A stretch of 64,000 bases of DNA from Lascolabacillus massiliensis (lineage in GTDB: Bacteria; Bacteroidota; Bacteroidia; Bacteroidales; Dysgonomonadaceae): assembly GCF_001282625.1 (NCBI RefSeq), contig NZ_CTEJ01000002.1:870501-934500 (forward strand), read 5' to 3'. Shown here piece after piece: positions 43,306 to 52,293 of this stretch. The notes beneath the pieces are model-generated. The model searched no databases. It was not told the origin of the DNA and saw only the letters and a list, made by a program, of their open reading frames with translations. Position numbers and translations under genes: made by a program. Numbering within the stretch: position 1 is the first letter of the stretch; every line of letters begins with the position of its first letter.

Positions 43306-45096
43306 ATGAAAACAAACGAAATCCCTGCAAGACTCGAAGCCATGCGTCAGTTCATGACTGAGAAAAATCTGGATGCATTTATCATCCCAAGTACAGACGC
43401 TCATCTTAGCGAATATCCTCCAAAATACTGGGAATCCAGAAAATGGATAAGTGGCTTTACCGGGTCAGCCGGAACTGCTGTTGTAACAAAAGAGAAAGCT
43501 GGAGTATGGACCGACTCCCGCTATTTCATTCAGGCTGCTGAAGAACTAAAAGATACCGGGTTTGATCTATTTAAAATGGGACAGCCGGAAACACCTGATA
43601 TGACTGATTGGATCATTGAGCAAGTTGGTAGTGGGGGCACAGTTGGCATTGATGGTTTGGTTTATGCCTCATCTGATGCAAAATCATTAAAATCAAAACT
43701 AGACAGCAAAAATATAAATCTGAACACTGAATTTGATCCCTTTTCTGTTATCAGAACTGACAGACCTGAGATACCCCAGAACCATATATTCACGCTGCCA
43801 GTTGAAGTAGCGGGCGAGTCTGTTAAGAGTAAAATAGAGCGAATTAATGCTGAACTTAAAAAGCTTGAGGCTGATGGTATTATTATCGTAACGCTTGATG
43901 CTGTAGCATGGACCTTCAATATGAGGGGCAATGATGTTGAATACAACCCTGTTGCAGTGGCTTATGCATATGTATCGGAAAACGAAACAGTATTGTTTGT
44001 AGATCCGGATAAAATTAGTGAAGAGATTGCTGAAGAATATAAAGAGCAGGGTATTATAATAAGCGACTATAACAATGTATTTGAATATGTAGCTAATCTT
44101 CCGGCGGATAGCAAAGTTTGTGTTACAGGCAATAAAATAAACTGGAAGCTGCTTCAGACAATACCAGAATCCTGTAAAATAGTTGATGTCCCCTCTCCTG
44201 TTGATCTGATGAAGAGCATAAAGAATGAGACTGAACTTGAAGGTTTCCGTAATGCAATGATAAAGGATGGTGTAGCTCTTGTAAAGTTTTACATGTGGCT
44301 GGAGAAGGCTATTCCAACAGGTGAGGTTACTGAAGTAATGATAGAAGAAAAGCTTCTTGAGTACCGCTCTCAGCAAGAGAATTTCGTAGGTGAGAGTTTT
44401 GGTACTATTGCAGGCTATGCAGGCAATGGCGCTATTGTTCATTATCATGCCACTCCTGAAAATTGTCTTACTATCAAACCTAAAGGACTGTTGCTTATCG
44501 ACTCTGGCGGACAGTATAAGGATGGTACCACCGATATTACCCGTACAGTTGCTGCAGGCAAGCTTACCAAGCAGATGAAAGCAGATTATACAAATGTACT
44601 GAAAGGTCATATAGCATTGGCAACAGCAATATTTCCCGAGGGAACCAGGGGTTCACAGCTGGATGTACTTGCCCGCAAAGCACTTTGGAATAATTGTCTG
44701 ACCTACTGGCATGGTACAGGCCATGGTATCGGTCATTTCCTGAATGTACACGAGGGTCCACAGAATATTCGCCTTGAAGAGAATCCTACGCTTCTTAAAC
44801 CAGGCATGGTTACTTCCAATGAGCCGGGTGTATACCGTGCAAATCAATATGGCATACGTATCGAGAATCTGATAGTAACACAGGAATATAGAAAAACCGA
44901 AGAGTTTGGTACTTTCTACAACTTTGAAACTATCACTCTTTGTCCTATTGACACGAGACCGATTTCTAAGAAACTTCTTACAAAGTGCGAGAAAAAATGG
45001 CTCAACAAATACCATAAGATGGTTTATAAGAAGCTAAAGAACCACCTGAGTGTAGAAGAAAAAACCTGGTTAAAAAATAAAACCAAACCAATTTAA
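43306..45096 (+). CDS. Xaa-Pro aminopeptidase (M24B, aminopeptidase P)
   Basis: 596 aa from ATG 43306 (MKTNEIPARLEAMRQFM). Three-domain eukaryotic-like form: two creatinase-N-type domains (~5-300) and a C-terminal pita-bread catalytic domain with HYHATPENC, LLIDSGGQYKDGTTDITRT, WHGTGHGIGHFLNVHEGP and TSNEPGVYRANQYGIRIENL carrying the two-metal ligands. Releases N-terminal residues before proline. The gamma-carbonic-anhydrase gene follows after a terminator. Confidence 0.93.
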   Translation: MKTNEIPARLEAMRQFMTEKNLDAFIIPSTDAHLSEYPPKYWESRKWISGFTGSAGTAVVTKEKAGVWTDSRYFIQAAEELKDTGFDLFKMGQPETPDMTDWIIEQVGSGGTVGIDGLVYASSDAKSLKSKLDSKNINLNTEFDPFSVIRTDRPEIPQNHIFTLPVEVAGESVKSKIERINAELKKLEADGIIIVTLDAVAWTFNMRGNDVEYNPVAVAYAYVSENETVLFVDPDKISEEIAEEYKEQGIIISDYNNVFEYVANLPADSKVCVTGNKINWKLLQTIPESCKIVDVPSPVDLMKSIKNETELEGFRNAMIKDGVALVKFYMWLEKAIPTGEVTEVMIEEKLLEYRSQQENFVGESFGTIAGYAGNGAIVHYHATPENCLTIKPKGLLLIDSGGQYKDGTTDITRTVAAGKLTKQMKADYTNVLKGHIALATAIFPEGTRGSQLDVLARKALWNNCLTYWHGTGHGIGHFLNVHEGPQNIRLEENPTLLKPGMVTSNEPGVYRANQYGIRIENLIVTQEYRKTEEFGTFYNFETITLCPIDTRPISKKLLTKCEKKWLNKYHKMVYKKLKNHLSVEEKTWLKNKTKPI

Positions 45097-45115
45097 GTTT
45101 AAATAATATTTTGTC

Positions 45116-45157
45116 AAAAGTCGGGCATCAGTTTAATTTAAACAAACCCGACTTTTT
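45116..45157 (+). terminator. terminator after the aminopeptidase P gene
   Basis: AAAGTCGGG (45117-45125) pairs with CCCGACTTT (45147-45155), followed by TT then a C. 21-base loop containing a TTTAATTTAAA palindrome. Confidence 0.7.
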
Positions 45158-45170
45158 CATTCTTAAAACT

Positions 45171-45692
45171 ATGGCACTTATAAAATCAGTTCGCGGGTTC
45201 ACACCCAAGATCGGAGAAAACTGTTATCTTGCAGACAATGCAACTATTATAGGAGATGTTGAAATAGGCAGCGATTGCAGCATTTGGTTCAATACTGTAC
45301 TGAGAGGTGATGTAAATTCAATTCGTATTGGCGATCGTGTAAACGTGCAAGACGGCACAGTAATACACACACTATATCAAAAATCAGTTTCAATTATTGG
45401 GGATGATGTCTCTATTGGACACAATGTTGTAATACATGGAGCAGAAGTAAAATCCGGTGCTCTTATTGGTATGGGAGCTATTGTGCTGGATCATGCCGTA
45501 ATAGGTGAGGGAGCAATTATTGCAGCCGGATCAGTTGTTCTTAGTGGCACACAGGTAGAACCCGGCAGTATATATGCCGGAGTACCTGCAAAATTTGTAA
45601 AGAAGGTTGATCCTGAGCAATCCAAAGAGATGAACCAGAAGATAGCGAGTAACTACCTGATGTATTCCGGATGGTTTAAAGATGAGGATTAG
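45171..45692 (+). CDS. gamma-class carbonic anhydrase family protein
   Basis: 173 aa from ATG 45171. Left-handed beta-helix hexapeptide repeats (NATIIGDVEIGSDCSIWFNTVLRGDVNSIRIGDRVNVQDGTVIHTL; SIGHNVVIHGAEV) with the metal-binding His set as in archaeal Cam and YrdA/PaaY homologues. Probably zinc or iron containing; enzyme activity unproven. The upstream in-frame start at 45111 is inside the terminator. Confidence 0.88.
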   Translation: MALIKSVRGFTPKIGENCYLADNATIIGDVEIGSDCSIWFNTVLRGDVNSIRIGDRVNVQDGTVIHTLYQKSVSIIGDDVSIGHNVVIHGAEVKSGALIGMGAIVLDHAVIGEGAIIAAGSVVLSGTQVEPGSIYAGVPAKFVKKVDPEQSKEMNQKIASNYLMYSGWFKDED

Positions 45693-45701
45693 GATAAAAT
45701 C

Positions 45702-46127
45702 CTAGTCCTTCAGTACACCCGAAATATAGTATTCACCACTACTCAAAGCCGATTCAGAAATTGAGGCATTGTAATTCAGAGGTTTAAGTTCATAATTATG
45801 AACTGGCTTATATTTCATTGTCCAAAGGAAAGGGACCCAAATAAGCAGACCACCTATAATAGCTCCTGCATCCACCTCTTCATTTCTTGTGAGGTATGTA
45901 TACAGTGGCTCGTACCCTTCTTTCTCTATACGCAGTGATATAGTACTACCAACAATTTTTGTATCAGAGTATGAAAGTGGTGTAACTCCCATATACTCTT
46001 CATTCATATAAACTTTAGCCCCACTTGGATTTGATTGAATTAATGTAGTACTAGAGCAGCTTGCAAATAAAACTAAAGCAGCCAATAATACTAAAGCTAC
46101 TTTCATGAAAACAGATTGATTAACCAT
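45702..46127 (-). CDS. PEGA-domain lipoprotein
   Basis: 141 aa (start 46127; Met at 46106 also possible). Lipobox LFASCSSTTL (~23) followed by one PEGA repeat: SNPSGAKVYMNEEYMGVTPLSYSDTKIVGSTISLRIEKEGYEP, then a hydrophobic GAIIGGLLIWVPFLWTM segment. PEGA domains are surface beta modules; function unknown. TAACTTTG at 46156-46163 (minus) fits a promoter. Confidence 0.8.
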   Translation of the reverse strand: MVNQSVFMKVALVLLAALVLFASCSSTTLIQSNPSGAKVYMNEEYMGVTPLSYSDTKIVGSTISLRIEKEGYEPLYTYLTRNEEVDAGAIIGGLLIWVPFLWTMKYKPVHNYELKPLNYNASISESALSSGEYYISGVLKD

Positions 46128-46239
46128 AATGATTTTATAAAAAGATTGTGCATTACAAAGTTACACTAATTTTGATTATTTCAAATTAACTTAAATAATT
46201 TTTTTAAATTAACTTAAAAGTTTCTACAAATGTAACACT

Positions 46240-47508
46240 CTATCTTTCGTGGGCAACCCCTCTTCTGTTTGCAGTTACCATCTTATATAACTGATCATTA
46301 GGGCGAATCTTCTCATTAGTCTTAATTGAGAAATGATCACCTTTAACAGCCTCTTCAACAGAGTTGAAATCAACACGTATATCTTCAGCAGTTATAAAAA
46401 CTGCTCCTGTTGTTGGTCCTGTAATTAAAAGTTCATCGCCTGGTTTAACAGATTGAGTTTCTACCAGAAACTCTGTAACCCCCAGATTACCAAAATGCTT
46501 AACAGCTTTACCAACATACACCTTTCGCTTGGTAGCTCCTGACCCATAGCGGTGTGTCCATTCCCCTAACCTCTGACCCAGATAATAACCATCCCAGAAA
46601 CCTCGATTGAAAACAGTGGAAAGCTTCTCATTCCACACATCAATCTTATCCTGAGTAAATGTATCACTACAATAAGACTCAATAGCCTCTCTGTAGCAGG
46701 TTGTCACGACACGCACATATTCCGGTCCCCTTGCACGCCCTTCAATCTTGAATACCCTCACTCCGGCATCCATCATCTTATTCATGAAATGAATAGTCTT
46801 CAGATCCTTAGGTGACATAATATATTCATTATCTATCTCCAGCTCAATATCGCTTGTTTTATCCTTAACAATATAGGATCTGCGGCAGATCTGATTACAC
46901 TGCCCTCTGTTTGCTGACAGATCTTTCTCATGCAGACTAAGGTAACATTTACCTGATACAGCCATACATAGTGCTCCATGAGCAAACATCTCAATTTGAA
47001 TCAGATTGCCACCCGGACCTTTTATCTGTTGTTCAACAATATCTTTATGTATTGCCGCTACCTGATCCAGATTTAGTTCACGTGCCAGAACTACCACATC
47101 GGCAAATTGAGCATAAAATTTAAGTGATTCTGTATTTGTTATATTAAGTTGTGTCGATAAATGAACTTCAACACCAATAGAGCGAGCGTACATTAGCACA
47201 GCTACATCTGCTGCAATTATTGCAGATAAATTGGCCTTCTTTGCAGCATCAACAATCTTGCGCATCAGCTCCATATCATTGTTATAAATGATAGTGTTGA
47301 CAGTAAGGTAACTTTTTAGATTATTCTCTCTGCAAATCTTAGCTATATTATGTAGGTCATCTATAGTAAAATTGTTTGAAGATTTGGAGCGCATATTCAA
47401 CCCCTCAATCCCAAAGTATATTGAATCTGCCCCACCCTGTATAGCTGCCATAAGTGACTCATAAGAGCCTGCGGGCGCCATTATCTCGTAATCTTTTCTG
47501 GATTTCAT
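46240..47508 (-). CDS. U32-family peptidase (TrhP/YegQ-like)
   Basis: 422 aa. Begins KDYEIMAPAGSYESLMAAIQGGADSIYFG, the U32 signature; contains EMFAHGALCMAVSGKCYLS and NRGQCNQICRRSY Cys residues that could hold a metal centre, and FKIEGRARGPEYVRVVT. Relatives act in tRNA wobble-uridine hydroxylation with TrhO-type partners; activity here is inferred. TACTTTTG at 47532-47539 (minus) is a promoter element. Confidence 0.87.
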   Translation of the reverse strand: MKSRKDYEIMAPAGSYESLMAAIQGGADSIYFGIEGLNMRSKSSNNFTIDDLHNIAKICRENNLKSYLTVNTIIYNNDMELMRKIVDAAKKANLSAIIAADVAVLMYARSIGVEVHLSTQLNITNTESLKFYAQFADVVVLARELNLDQVAAIHKDIVEQQIKGPGGNLIQIEMFAHGALCMAVSGKCYLSLHEKDLSANRGQCNQICRRSYIVKDKTSDIELEIDNEYIMSPKDLKTIHFMNKMMDAGVRVFKIEGRARGPEYVRVVTTCYREAIESYCSDTFTQDKIDVWNEKLSTVFNRGFWDGYYLGQRLGEWTHRYGSGATKRKVYVGKAVKHFGNLGVTEFLVETQSVKPGDELLITGPTTGAVFITAEDIRVDFNSVEEAVKGDHFSIKTNEKIRPNDQLYKMVTANRRGVAHER

Positions 47509-47674
47509 TATTTTGCTCTGATTTTAAAGCACAAAAGTACAAAAAAAGAGCCAATATTCATATTACTTACTCCGTCACCCGTTTATTATCGGCTTATATA
47601 CGATTTAATTAATTATATGCATATAATTAACTGAAAAAATTGAATTAATAAATATAACCTGTTTGATGTAAAAA

Positions 47675-47705
47675 TAAAGGGTGACACATTATAAGTCACC
47701 CTTTA
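47675..47705 (-). terminator. terminator of the arsR-DUF6132-trx-DUF302 operon
   Basis: 11-bp repeat TAAAGGGTGAC (47675-47685) with GTCACCCTTTA (47695-47705), followed on the minus strand by TTTT; 34 bases past the DUF302 stop at 47739. Confidence 0.78.
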
Positions 47706-47738
47706 ACACGAAAAAGTTACAATAGTAAAAATATATAA

Positions 47739-48137
47739 TTAATTTACTGAAACCTTCTTTATAAATAATTCCGCATCTTTAAATGCATCGGTCATCACCT
47801 TCTGAGCCACACCTCCTATTTGAGAAGAAAGCATCTCAGCGTTCATTCGTGAAACATAGGTTGAGCCATCTGCTTTTTCGTATACAGAAATTCTGCAGGG
47901 AAGCATACTGGAGTACAGACGTAAGCTATTATCAGACAAAAGCCGGTATGCATATCCCGGATTACAAAGCTCTATAACCTTAACAGGAAGAACATCTTTA
48001 CCATTCTTTTTCATTATTTCCTGTAAATCCAGAATCTGTATTACTCTCCAGCCTCCTTCAGCAATCAGCTCTGAAAGCTTGCTTACAGTTTCATCAAAAC
48101 CATATTTGCTGCTATTCTCATAAAACATCTGTTCCAT
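47739..48137 (-). CDS. DUF302 domain protein
   Basis: 132 aa. KYGFDETVSKLSELIAEGGWRVIQILDLQEIMKKNGKDVLPVKVIELCNPGYAYRLLSDN is the core of the DUF302 fold, one Cys at ELCNPGYA and another in SMLPCRISVYE. DUF302 proteins often accompany thiol and redox genes but have no established reaction. Last gene of an operon with thioredoxin, DUF6132 and ArsR. Confidence 0.85.
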   Translation of the reverse strand: MEQMFYENSSKYGFDETVSKLSELIAEGGWRVIQILDLQEIMKKNGKDVLPVKVIELCNPGYAYRLLSDNSLRLYSSMLPCRISVYEKADGSTYVSRMNAEMLSSQIGGVAQKVMTDAFKDAELFIKKVSVN

Positions 48138-48149
48138 AATAATATACTA

Positions 48150-48656
48150 TTAGTTCTTAAGTAAAACCTCTTCAATAGCCTGTTTGAAGGCATCTTTTGG
48201 AAGTGCTCCCTGAGCCATTTGAGGCGCCTCACCCATTGGAACAAAAAGCAATGATGGAATACTGCGTATGCCAAATTCAGCTGCAAGCTGTTGTTCAGCC
48301 TCAGTATCTACTTTATAGATATAAATCTGACCATCATACTCCTCTGCCAGTTCTTCGAGTATAGGTGCAATCATCTTACATGGACCACACCAGTCGGCAT
48401 AAAAATCAATAATTGCGGGTTTATCACCCAGATATACCCATTTGTCGGGAGTTACTTCGAAATTTGCCACTTTCTTTAAAAAGTCAGCTCTTGTTAAATG
48501 AATAGTTTTTGCTGTTGTTGTCATATTATTTTCTTTGTTTATACTGTTTGTTTCTGAAATATTTAAATTCTTTTTTTGATTATCATTTTTGCAACCGGCT
48601 AGTACTGCAGCTATTGCAATGGTAAAAACAAGAATACCATTTCTATTAATTTTCAT
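48150..48656 (-). CDS. thioredoxin, lipoprotein-type
   Basis: 168 aa. N-terminal lipobox (IAAVLAGCKN, Cys ~22) and a linker, then a full thioredoxin domain from ~60: VYLGDKPAIIDFYADWCGPCKMIAPILEELAEEYDGQIYIYKVDTEAEQQLAAEFGIRSIPSLLFVPMG, with WCGPC and cis-Pro. An internal Met at 48524 (MTTTAKTIHLTRADFLK) could give a cytoplasmic form without the anchor. Overlaps DUF6132 by 4 bases. Confidence 0.92.
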   Translation of the reverse strand: MKINRNGILVFTIAIAAVLAGCKNDNQKKNLNISETNSINKENNMTTTAKTIHLTRADFLKKVANFEVTPDKWVYLGDKPAIIDFYADWCGPCKMIAPILEELAEEYDGQIYIYKVDTEAEQQLAAEFGIRSIPSLLFVPMGEAPQMAQGALPKDAFKQAIEEVLLKN

Positions 48657-48910
48657 ATGTCACTATTTTTTTTGTTATTATCTGCATCTTTTCTGCTCTC
48701 TATCATTTTATTTTTAGTCTTATCTGCTGAAAACATATCAAACAGCAGGTAACCTACTATAGCCCCATACAATATCATTCTGTAAGGATTTGAGGTTATA
48801 GGACAGGTTCCTGTTACACATCCCACATAAAAATAATAGAGATAACCGCCAAGTGCGCCTGTAGCTAACCCTGCAATTTTAAGCCAATGTTTTAAAAAAA
48901 AGTCTTTCAT
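48653..48910 (-). CDS. DUF6132 family membrane protein
   Basis: 85 aa. Two hydrophobic helices (LKIAGLATGALGGYLYYFYVG and MILYGAIVGYLLFDMF) around a CVTGTCPITSNPY motif with two Cys spaced CX4C, which is the family hallmark. Possibly thiol- or sulfur-related given its position between arsR and thioredoxin. The tail is basic and Asn/Lys-rich. Confidence 0.8.
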   Translation of the reverse strand: MKDFFLKHWLKIAGLATGALGGYLYYFYVGCVTGTCPITSNPYRMILYGAIVGYLLFDMFSADKTKNKMIESRKDADNNKKNSDI

Positions 48911-48932
48911 TATTAATTATCGTGTTAATAAA

Positions 48933-49298
48933 TTAATTCCGATTTGATTCTCCATGCAGAGAAATATCATTGTTGCCATCTGAACCATCACAGCTCATCA
49001 TGCATTTCAGCATGTTAGTAACTCTTTTATCCCTGATAGAGTAAAAACTGTTCTTCCCTTCTCTCCTGCAGTTTAAAATACCTTTTGCACGCATATCTGT
49101 AAGATGATGTGAAAGCAATGATTGCTCACAGTCCATTTTTTCACGCAACTCACTTACAGACAACTCTTCTGTCTGAGTCAATTGCATTATAACACATAGA
49201 CGGGTTTCATGTGCCAAAGCTTTGAGAATATAGGCAGCCTCTTCAAATTGAGAGCGATCTATTTTCCTGACAATTTTATTCATTTCAGCAATTTCCAT
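48933..49298 (-). CDS. ArsR/SmtB-family transcriptional repressor
   Basis: 121 aa from ATG 49298; a longer frame from 49349 would start inside the operator, so 49298 (or 49283) is preferred. Winged helix: EEAAYILKALAHETRLCVIMQLTQTEELSVSELREKMDCEQSLLSHHLTDMRAKGILNCRREGKNSFYSI. Cys occur in LCVIM, MDCEQS, ILNCRR and the C-terminal MLKCMMSCDG, so a thiol- or metal-sensing role is plausible. Heads the DUF6132-thioredoxin-DUF302 operon. Confidence 0.85.
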   Translation of the reverse strand: MEIAEMNKIVRKIDRSQFEEAAYILKALAHETRLCVIMQLTQTEELSVSELREKMDCEQSLLSHHLTDMRAKGILNCRREGKNSFYSIRDKRVTNMLKCMMSCDGSDGNNDISLHGESNRN

Positions 49299-49331
49299 AT
49301 CTTGTTTTAGTCTTAAATACTTTTTATTAAT

Positions 49332-49351
49332 ATATGAACATTTATTCATAT
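49332..49351. promoter_or_regulatory. ArsR-type operator
   Basis: ATATGAACATTTATTCATAT: perfect 7-base arms ATATGAA/TTCATAT with a 6-base centre, 33 bases upstream of the chosen arsR start. This spacing and sequence (TGAA-N6-TTCA) is the classic ArsR/SmtB binding site, implying autorepression. Confidence 0.65.
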
Positions 49352-49400
49352 GTTTTTGTTCAAAACAATCAATGATTTTTATTATTAAAAAATAAAATGA

Positions 49401-50099
49401 TTAACGGATTTTAATGTAGTAAGTTAGTTTCCCTTCTATCAAGCGGTGTGCAGATCGTCCGAAATAGGCATTCTCGCTTCTGCGACTGGTGAAAATATCC
49501 CCTAATCCAAAATAATATCTTCCCTCTAAATCAAAGTTCCCAATACCTGTTTGAATCTCAATACCCATTCCCCCTACTAAACCGTAATCCACCTTTTGCA
49601 TTTCGCTAAATGGGTTGTATTGATAACCTATAGTACGATCTGGATTTGCCTCTCTGCGAGCATCTATATCATCGCTAAGTGCCTGACTCATTTCATGGTT
49701 TTCAGATAAAAGATAGCTAATTTGGGGACCGGCATTTATTATAAAACGTGTTTTGTTACCAAAATAGACATGTGTCATAAATGGAATTTCGATATAATTT
49801 AAGGTTCTGTTGTATGAGAAACCCGATTCGGGATCAAACTCCTCCTCCCATCCTCTCTGTGAATAGTTAGCCTCCACAATCAAACCTAAGTTCCTCTGTG
49901 AAACATATTTTGCAGCAATACCACCTGAAACTCCAATTTTCAAAGTCTGAGGAACAGAAGGTAAAAAGTCAACCCTTGTAGCAAGTGCACTTGCTCCTGC
50001 ACCAAAATAAAACTCACCCAGAAAGTTATCTCTTTGAGCAAAAAGATTATCAGAGATAAGTAGTGCTAACGTAAGAAAGATGAATAATATTCGTTTCAT
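49401..50099 (-). CDS. PorT-family outer membrane beta-barrel protein
   Basis: 232 aa. Signal peptide (MKRILFIFLTLALLISDNLFAQ), then beta-barrel-like sequence with alternating pattern: FYFGAGASALATR, VEANYSQRGWEEEF, LNYIEIPFMTHVYFGNKTRFIINAGPQISYLL, GLVGGMGIEIQTG and a terminal aromatic LTYYIKIR. Consistent with the PorT-like barrel family of Bacteroidota; not the T9SS PorT proper by length alone. Starts inside the previous gene (4-base overlap). Confidence 0.75.
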   Translation of the reverse strand: MKRILFIFLTLALLISDNLFAQRDNFLGEFYFGAGASALATRVDFLPSVPQTLKIGVSGGIAAKYVSQRNLGLIVEANYSQRGWEEEFDPESGFSYNRTLNYIEIPFMTHVYFGNKTRFIINAGPQISYLLSENHEMSQALSDDIDARREANPDRTIGYQYNPFSEMQKVDYGLVGGMGIEIQTGIGNFDLEGRYYFGLGDIFTSRRSENAYFGRSAHRLIEGKLTYYIKIR

Positions 50100-52117
50100 C
50101 TGCTTTTATCCATTTTTACAATTCTTCCGTTCGTATCATAATTTATAAGATATATACCGGAATTTATGAATCCTCCCCAGTTATTTAATCTTTTAAAGTT
50201 AAATGGGAACTGCAAAGTATTAACACGAACGTTATCAACCTGCTGTTCAAAGTTAACACCATATCTGTCCAGTGCCGTCAGGAAGAACATCCCTGTATCA
50301 TATCCCCACATTCCGTAACCGGGATTAGTATCGAGTAAGTTCCTTCCATACCATTTATGAAACCTCTCGGTAAATGCTTTTGTTGCAGGGTTATTATTGT
50401 CTACAAAGAAAGGACTGTAAATATATGTTCCAAAATGATGATATTCACGAATTAAATTTGAGTAGGTCTGCCATTCAGGATAGCCAAATAGTCTGAACAC
50501 ATATTCAGAATCAGTTTCCTGAACTTTTTTCAATTCATCGATTACTCTCCTCAAGGTGTTTGAGTCACCGCTGGTAGGAATAATAATATTCTCTTTCGTT
50601 TTGCTTAGTAAAGCCAGTATTGAAGTCTCCAGAGTGCTTGTAATACTTATAGTTTCGTACCTAATATTGTTATTTCTCAAATTAATCTGAATCTGAGAAA
50701 GCAACTCCATTTTATCATTCTGTCCTCCACTTACGAATATAATATTTGCATTTCTGAAAGTCTCCACAAACAACTCAGAAGTATTGTCGTTGATTGACTT
50801 TTGCAAAGGATTTACCTGAAAAATATTCCCATTGTTCAACACCTCTCCATTACTTTGAGAAAAAGGAACAACATATTTTATGTTATTTGCTTTTGAGAAG
50901 TCTGAAAGAGTTCTTATCTGTGCATCACTCACTCCGCCTATTATCAGATTCAGTGATTGCATTTCAAGTGTTTGAAGAAGACTTTCAAGTTTTTTTGTAT
51001 CACTTCCTTTACCAATCTCAAATACATAAAGCTCCAGATCTGTACCTCTGTTTTTCAATTCCTCAACAGCCAAAAGGAAGCCTTCATAATACTCCTGCAG
51101 GCGAATGTGGGCACCACCGGCTTCGTCGAGAAACGGCAATAGAAGACCAACTTTAATGATATCCACTCTTTGAGGACCTTTTCTTTGAACAAGCAGCCTG
51201 TTTACTTCGTTTTCCAATCTTTGAGTTGTACCTTCAAGTGAACTCTTTTTAACAGGAATAATCAGCTCCATATTTGTCTTTAGTCCACCAGCCAGCATTG
51301 GATTTTTAGCCTCTATTTCTCCAACAGGGATATTATACTGTCGTGAGATACTATAAAGTGTTTCACCTCTGCTTACTTTGTGAATAAGATCTGATGTTTG
51401 TGCTTCATATGGAATTACCACCTCATATGACTCAAAAAATGGGATACGTATAGTTCTTCCTATTTGGAAAGTCTCCACCGTCAGTCCCGGATTTGCAGTA
51501 ATCACATCCTCAGGTCTCAATGAATATGTTCTTGATACAGAGTAGAGTGTCTCTTTTGGTAGAATTGTGTGATAGCGGTAGTTTTCCTCCTTTACTTCAC
51601 TGATCACCCTTCTTTGAGGGAGTATCAGTACCTGACCTATAGAAATTGACTCTCTTGCATCTGGATTTAGTCGATAAATTTCATCCACTGTAGTATTATA
51701 CATCTGCGAAATACTGAAAACAGTCTCACCTTTTACAACAGTATGTCTGAAATTTTTATTCTGATCTATCGGTGATGTCTGATCTATGGATTGAGCTACA
51801 GATCCAACAGAATTATTCTCGGAAGTGCTGAACTGAGACTGAAGGTTTCCATTTGTTATTGGTATAAGTAGCTCCTGTCCATTCTGCAAACCCTGGTTTG
51901 CATTGGGGTTACTTCTTAATAAATCTGCAACAGTTACGGAAAAGGTGCGGGAAATAGAATACAAACCCTCTCCCGGCTGTACTTTATATTTGTAATATGA
52001 TTTCCCATCAACGGTTACGGTTTCATACGGCATTCCCTGAGAATTCAGAGACTGTATCCCTAATAAAAACAGAACTACAATTGCCAATAATTTGCTAAAC
52101 CTAAGAGAATCAATCAT
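50096..52117 (-). CDS. LysM-repeat protein fused to a type 1 periplasmic-binding domain
   Basis: 673 aa. Signal peptide, then four LysM modules (starting at YKVQPGEGLYSISRTF, HTVVKGETVFSISQMY, HTILPKETLYSVSRTY, HKVSRGETLYSISRQY; ~40-300), then ~350 residues like amino-acid ABC transporter substrate-binding or LpoA-type domains (VGLLLPFLDEAGGAHIRLQEYYEGFLLAVEEL, LIIGGVSDAQIRTLSDFS, YVVPFSQSNGEVL). No transporter genes adjoin it, so a peptidoglycan-anchored sensor or synthase activator is possible. Coupled with the PorT-like gene by overlap. TACTTTTG at 52162-52169 (minus) is its promoter element. Confidence 0.85.
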   Translation of the reverse strand: MIDSLRFSKLLAIVVLFLLGIQSLNSQGMPYETVTVDGKSYYKYKVQPGEGLYSISRTFSVTVADLLRSNPNANQGLQNGQELLIPITNGNLQSQFSTSENNSVGSVAQSIDQTSPIDQNKNFRHTVVKGETVFSISQMYNTTVDEIYRLNPDARESISIGQVLILPQRRVISEVKEENYRYHTILPKETLYSVSRTYSLRPEDVITANPGLTVETFQIGRTIRIPFFESYEVVIPYEAQTSDLIHKVSRGETLYSISRQYNIPVGEIEAKNPMLAGGLKTNMELIIPVKKSSLEGTTQRLENEVNRLLVQRKGPQRVDIIKVGLLLPFLDEAGGAHIRLQEYYEGFLLAVEELKNRGTDLELYVFEIGKGSDTKKLESLLQTLEMQSLNLIIGGVSDAQIRTLSDFSKANNIKYVVPFSQSNGEVLNNGNIFQVNPLQKSINDNTSELFVETFRNANIIFVSGGQNDKMELLSQIQINLRNNNIRYETISITSTLETSILALLSKTKENIIIPTSGDSNTLRRVIDELKKVQETDSEYVFRLFGYPEWQTYSNLIREYHHFGTYIYSPFFVDNNNPATKAFTERFHKWYGRNLLDTNPGYGMWGYDTGMFFLTALDRYGVNFEQQVDNVRVNTLQFPFNFKRLNNWGGFINSGIYLINYDTNGRIVKMDKSR

Positions 52118-52161
52118 TATTTATCTATCTTAATTATAAAACTGTTCTGAAAAAACACTCA

Positions 52162-52169
52162 CAAAAGTA
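52162..52169 (-). promoter_or_regulatory. -7 promoter element of the LysM/binding-protein gene
   Basis: Minus strand TACTTTTG (TAnnTTTG) 45 bases before the start codon. Confidence 0.5.
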
Positions 52170-52293
52170 CTAATATTATTCAAAAATCAGCTCTAGTCGC
52201 TCTGAGTTACAATTGTTTTACAGTAATTAGAGCTATTTTAACACTATTATATTTCTATTTTTCAGTTATATACTTAAAAATATAGGCTGTTGA

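Noticed and set aside
43699-44610. A 303-codon open frame antisense to the aminopeptidase P gene
   Set aside because: It mirrors a highly conserved gene on the opposite strand, with no recognisable domain and low-complexity Tyr/Ile-rich content; it is a coding shadow.
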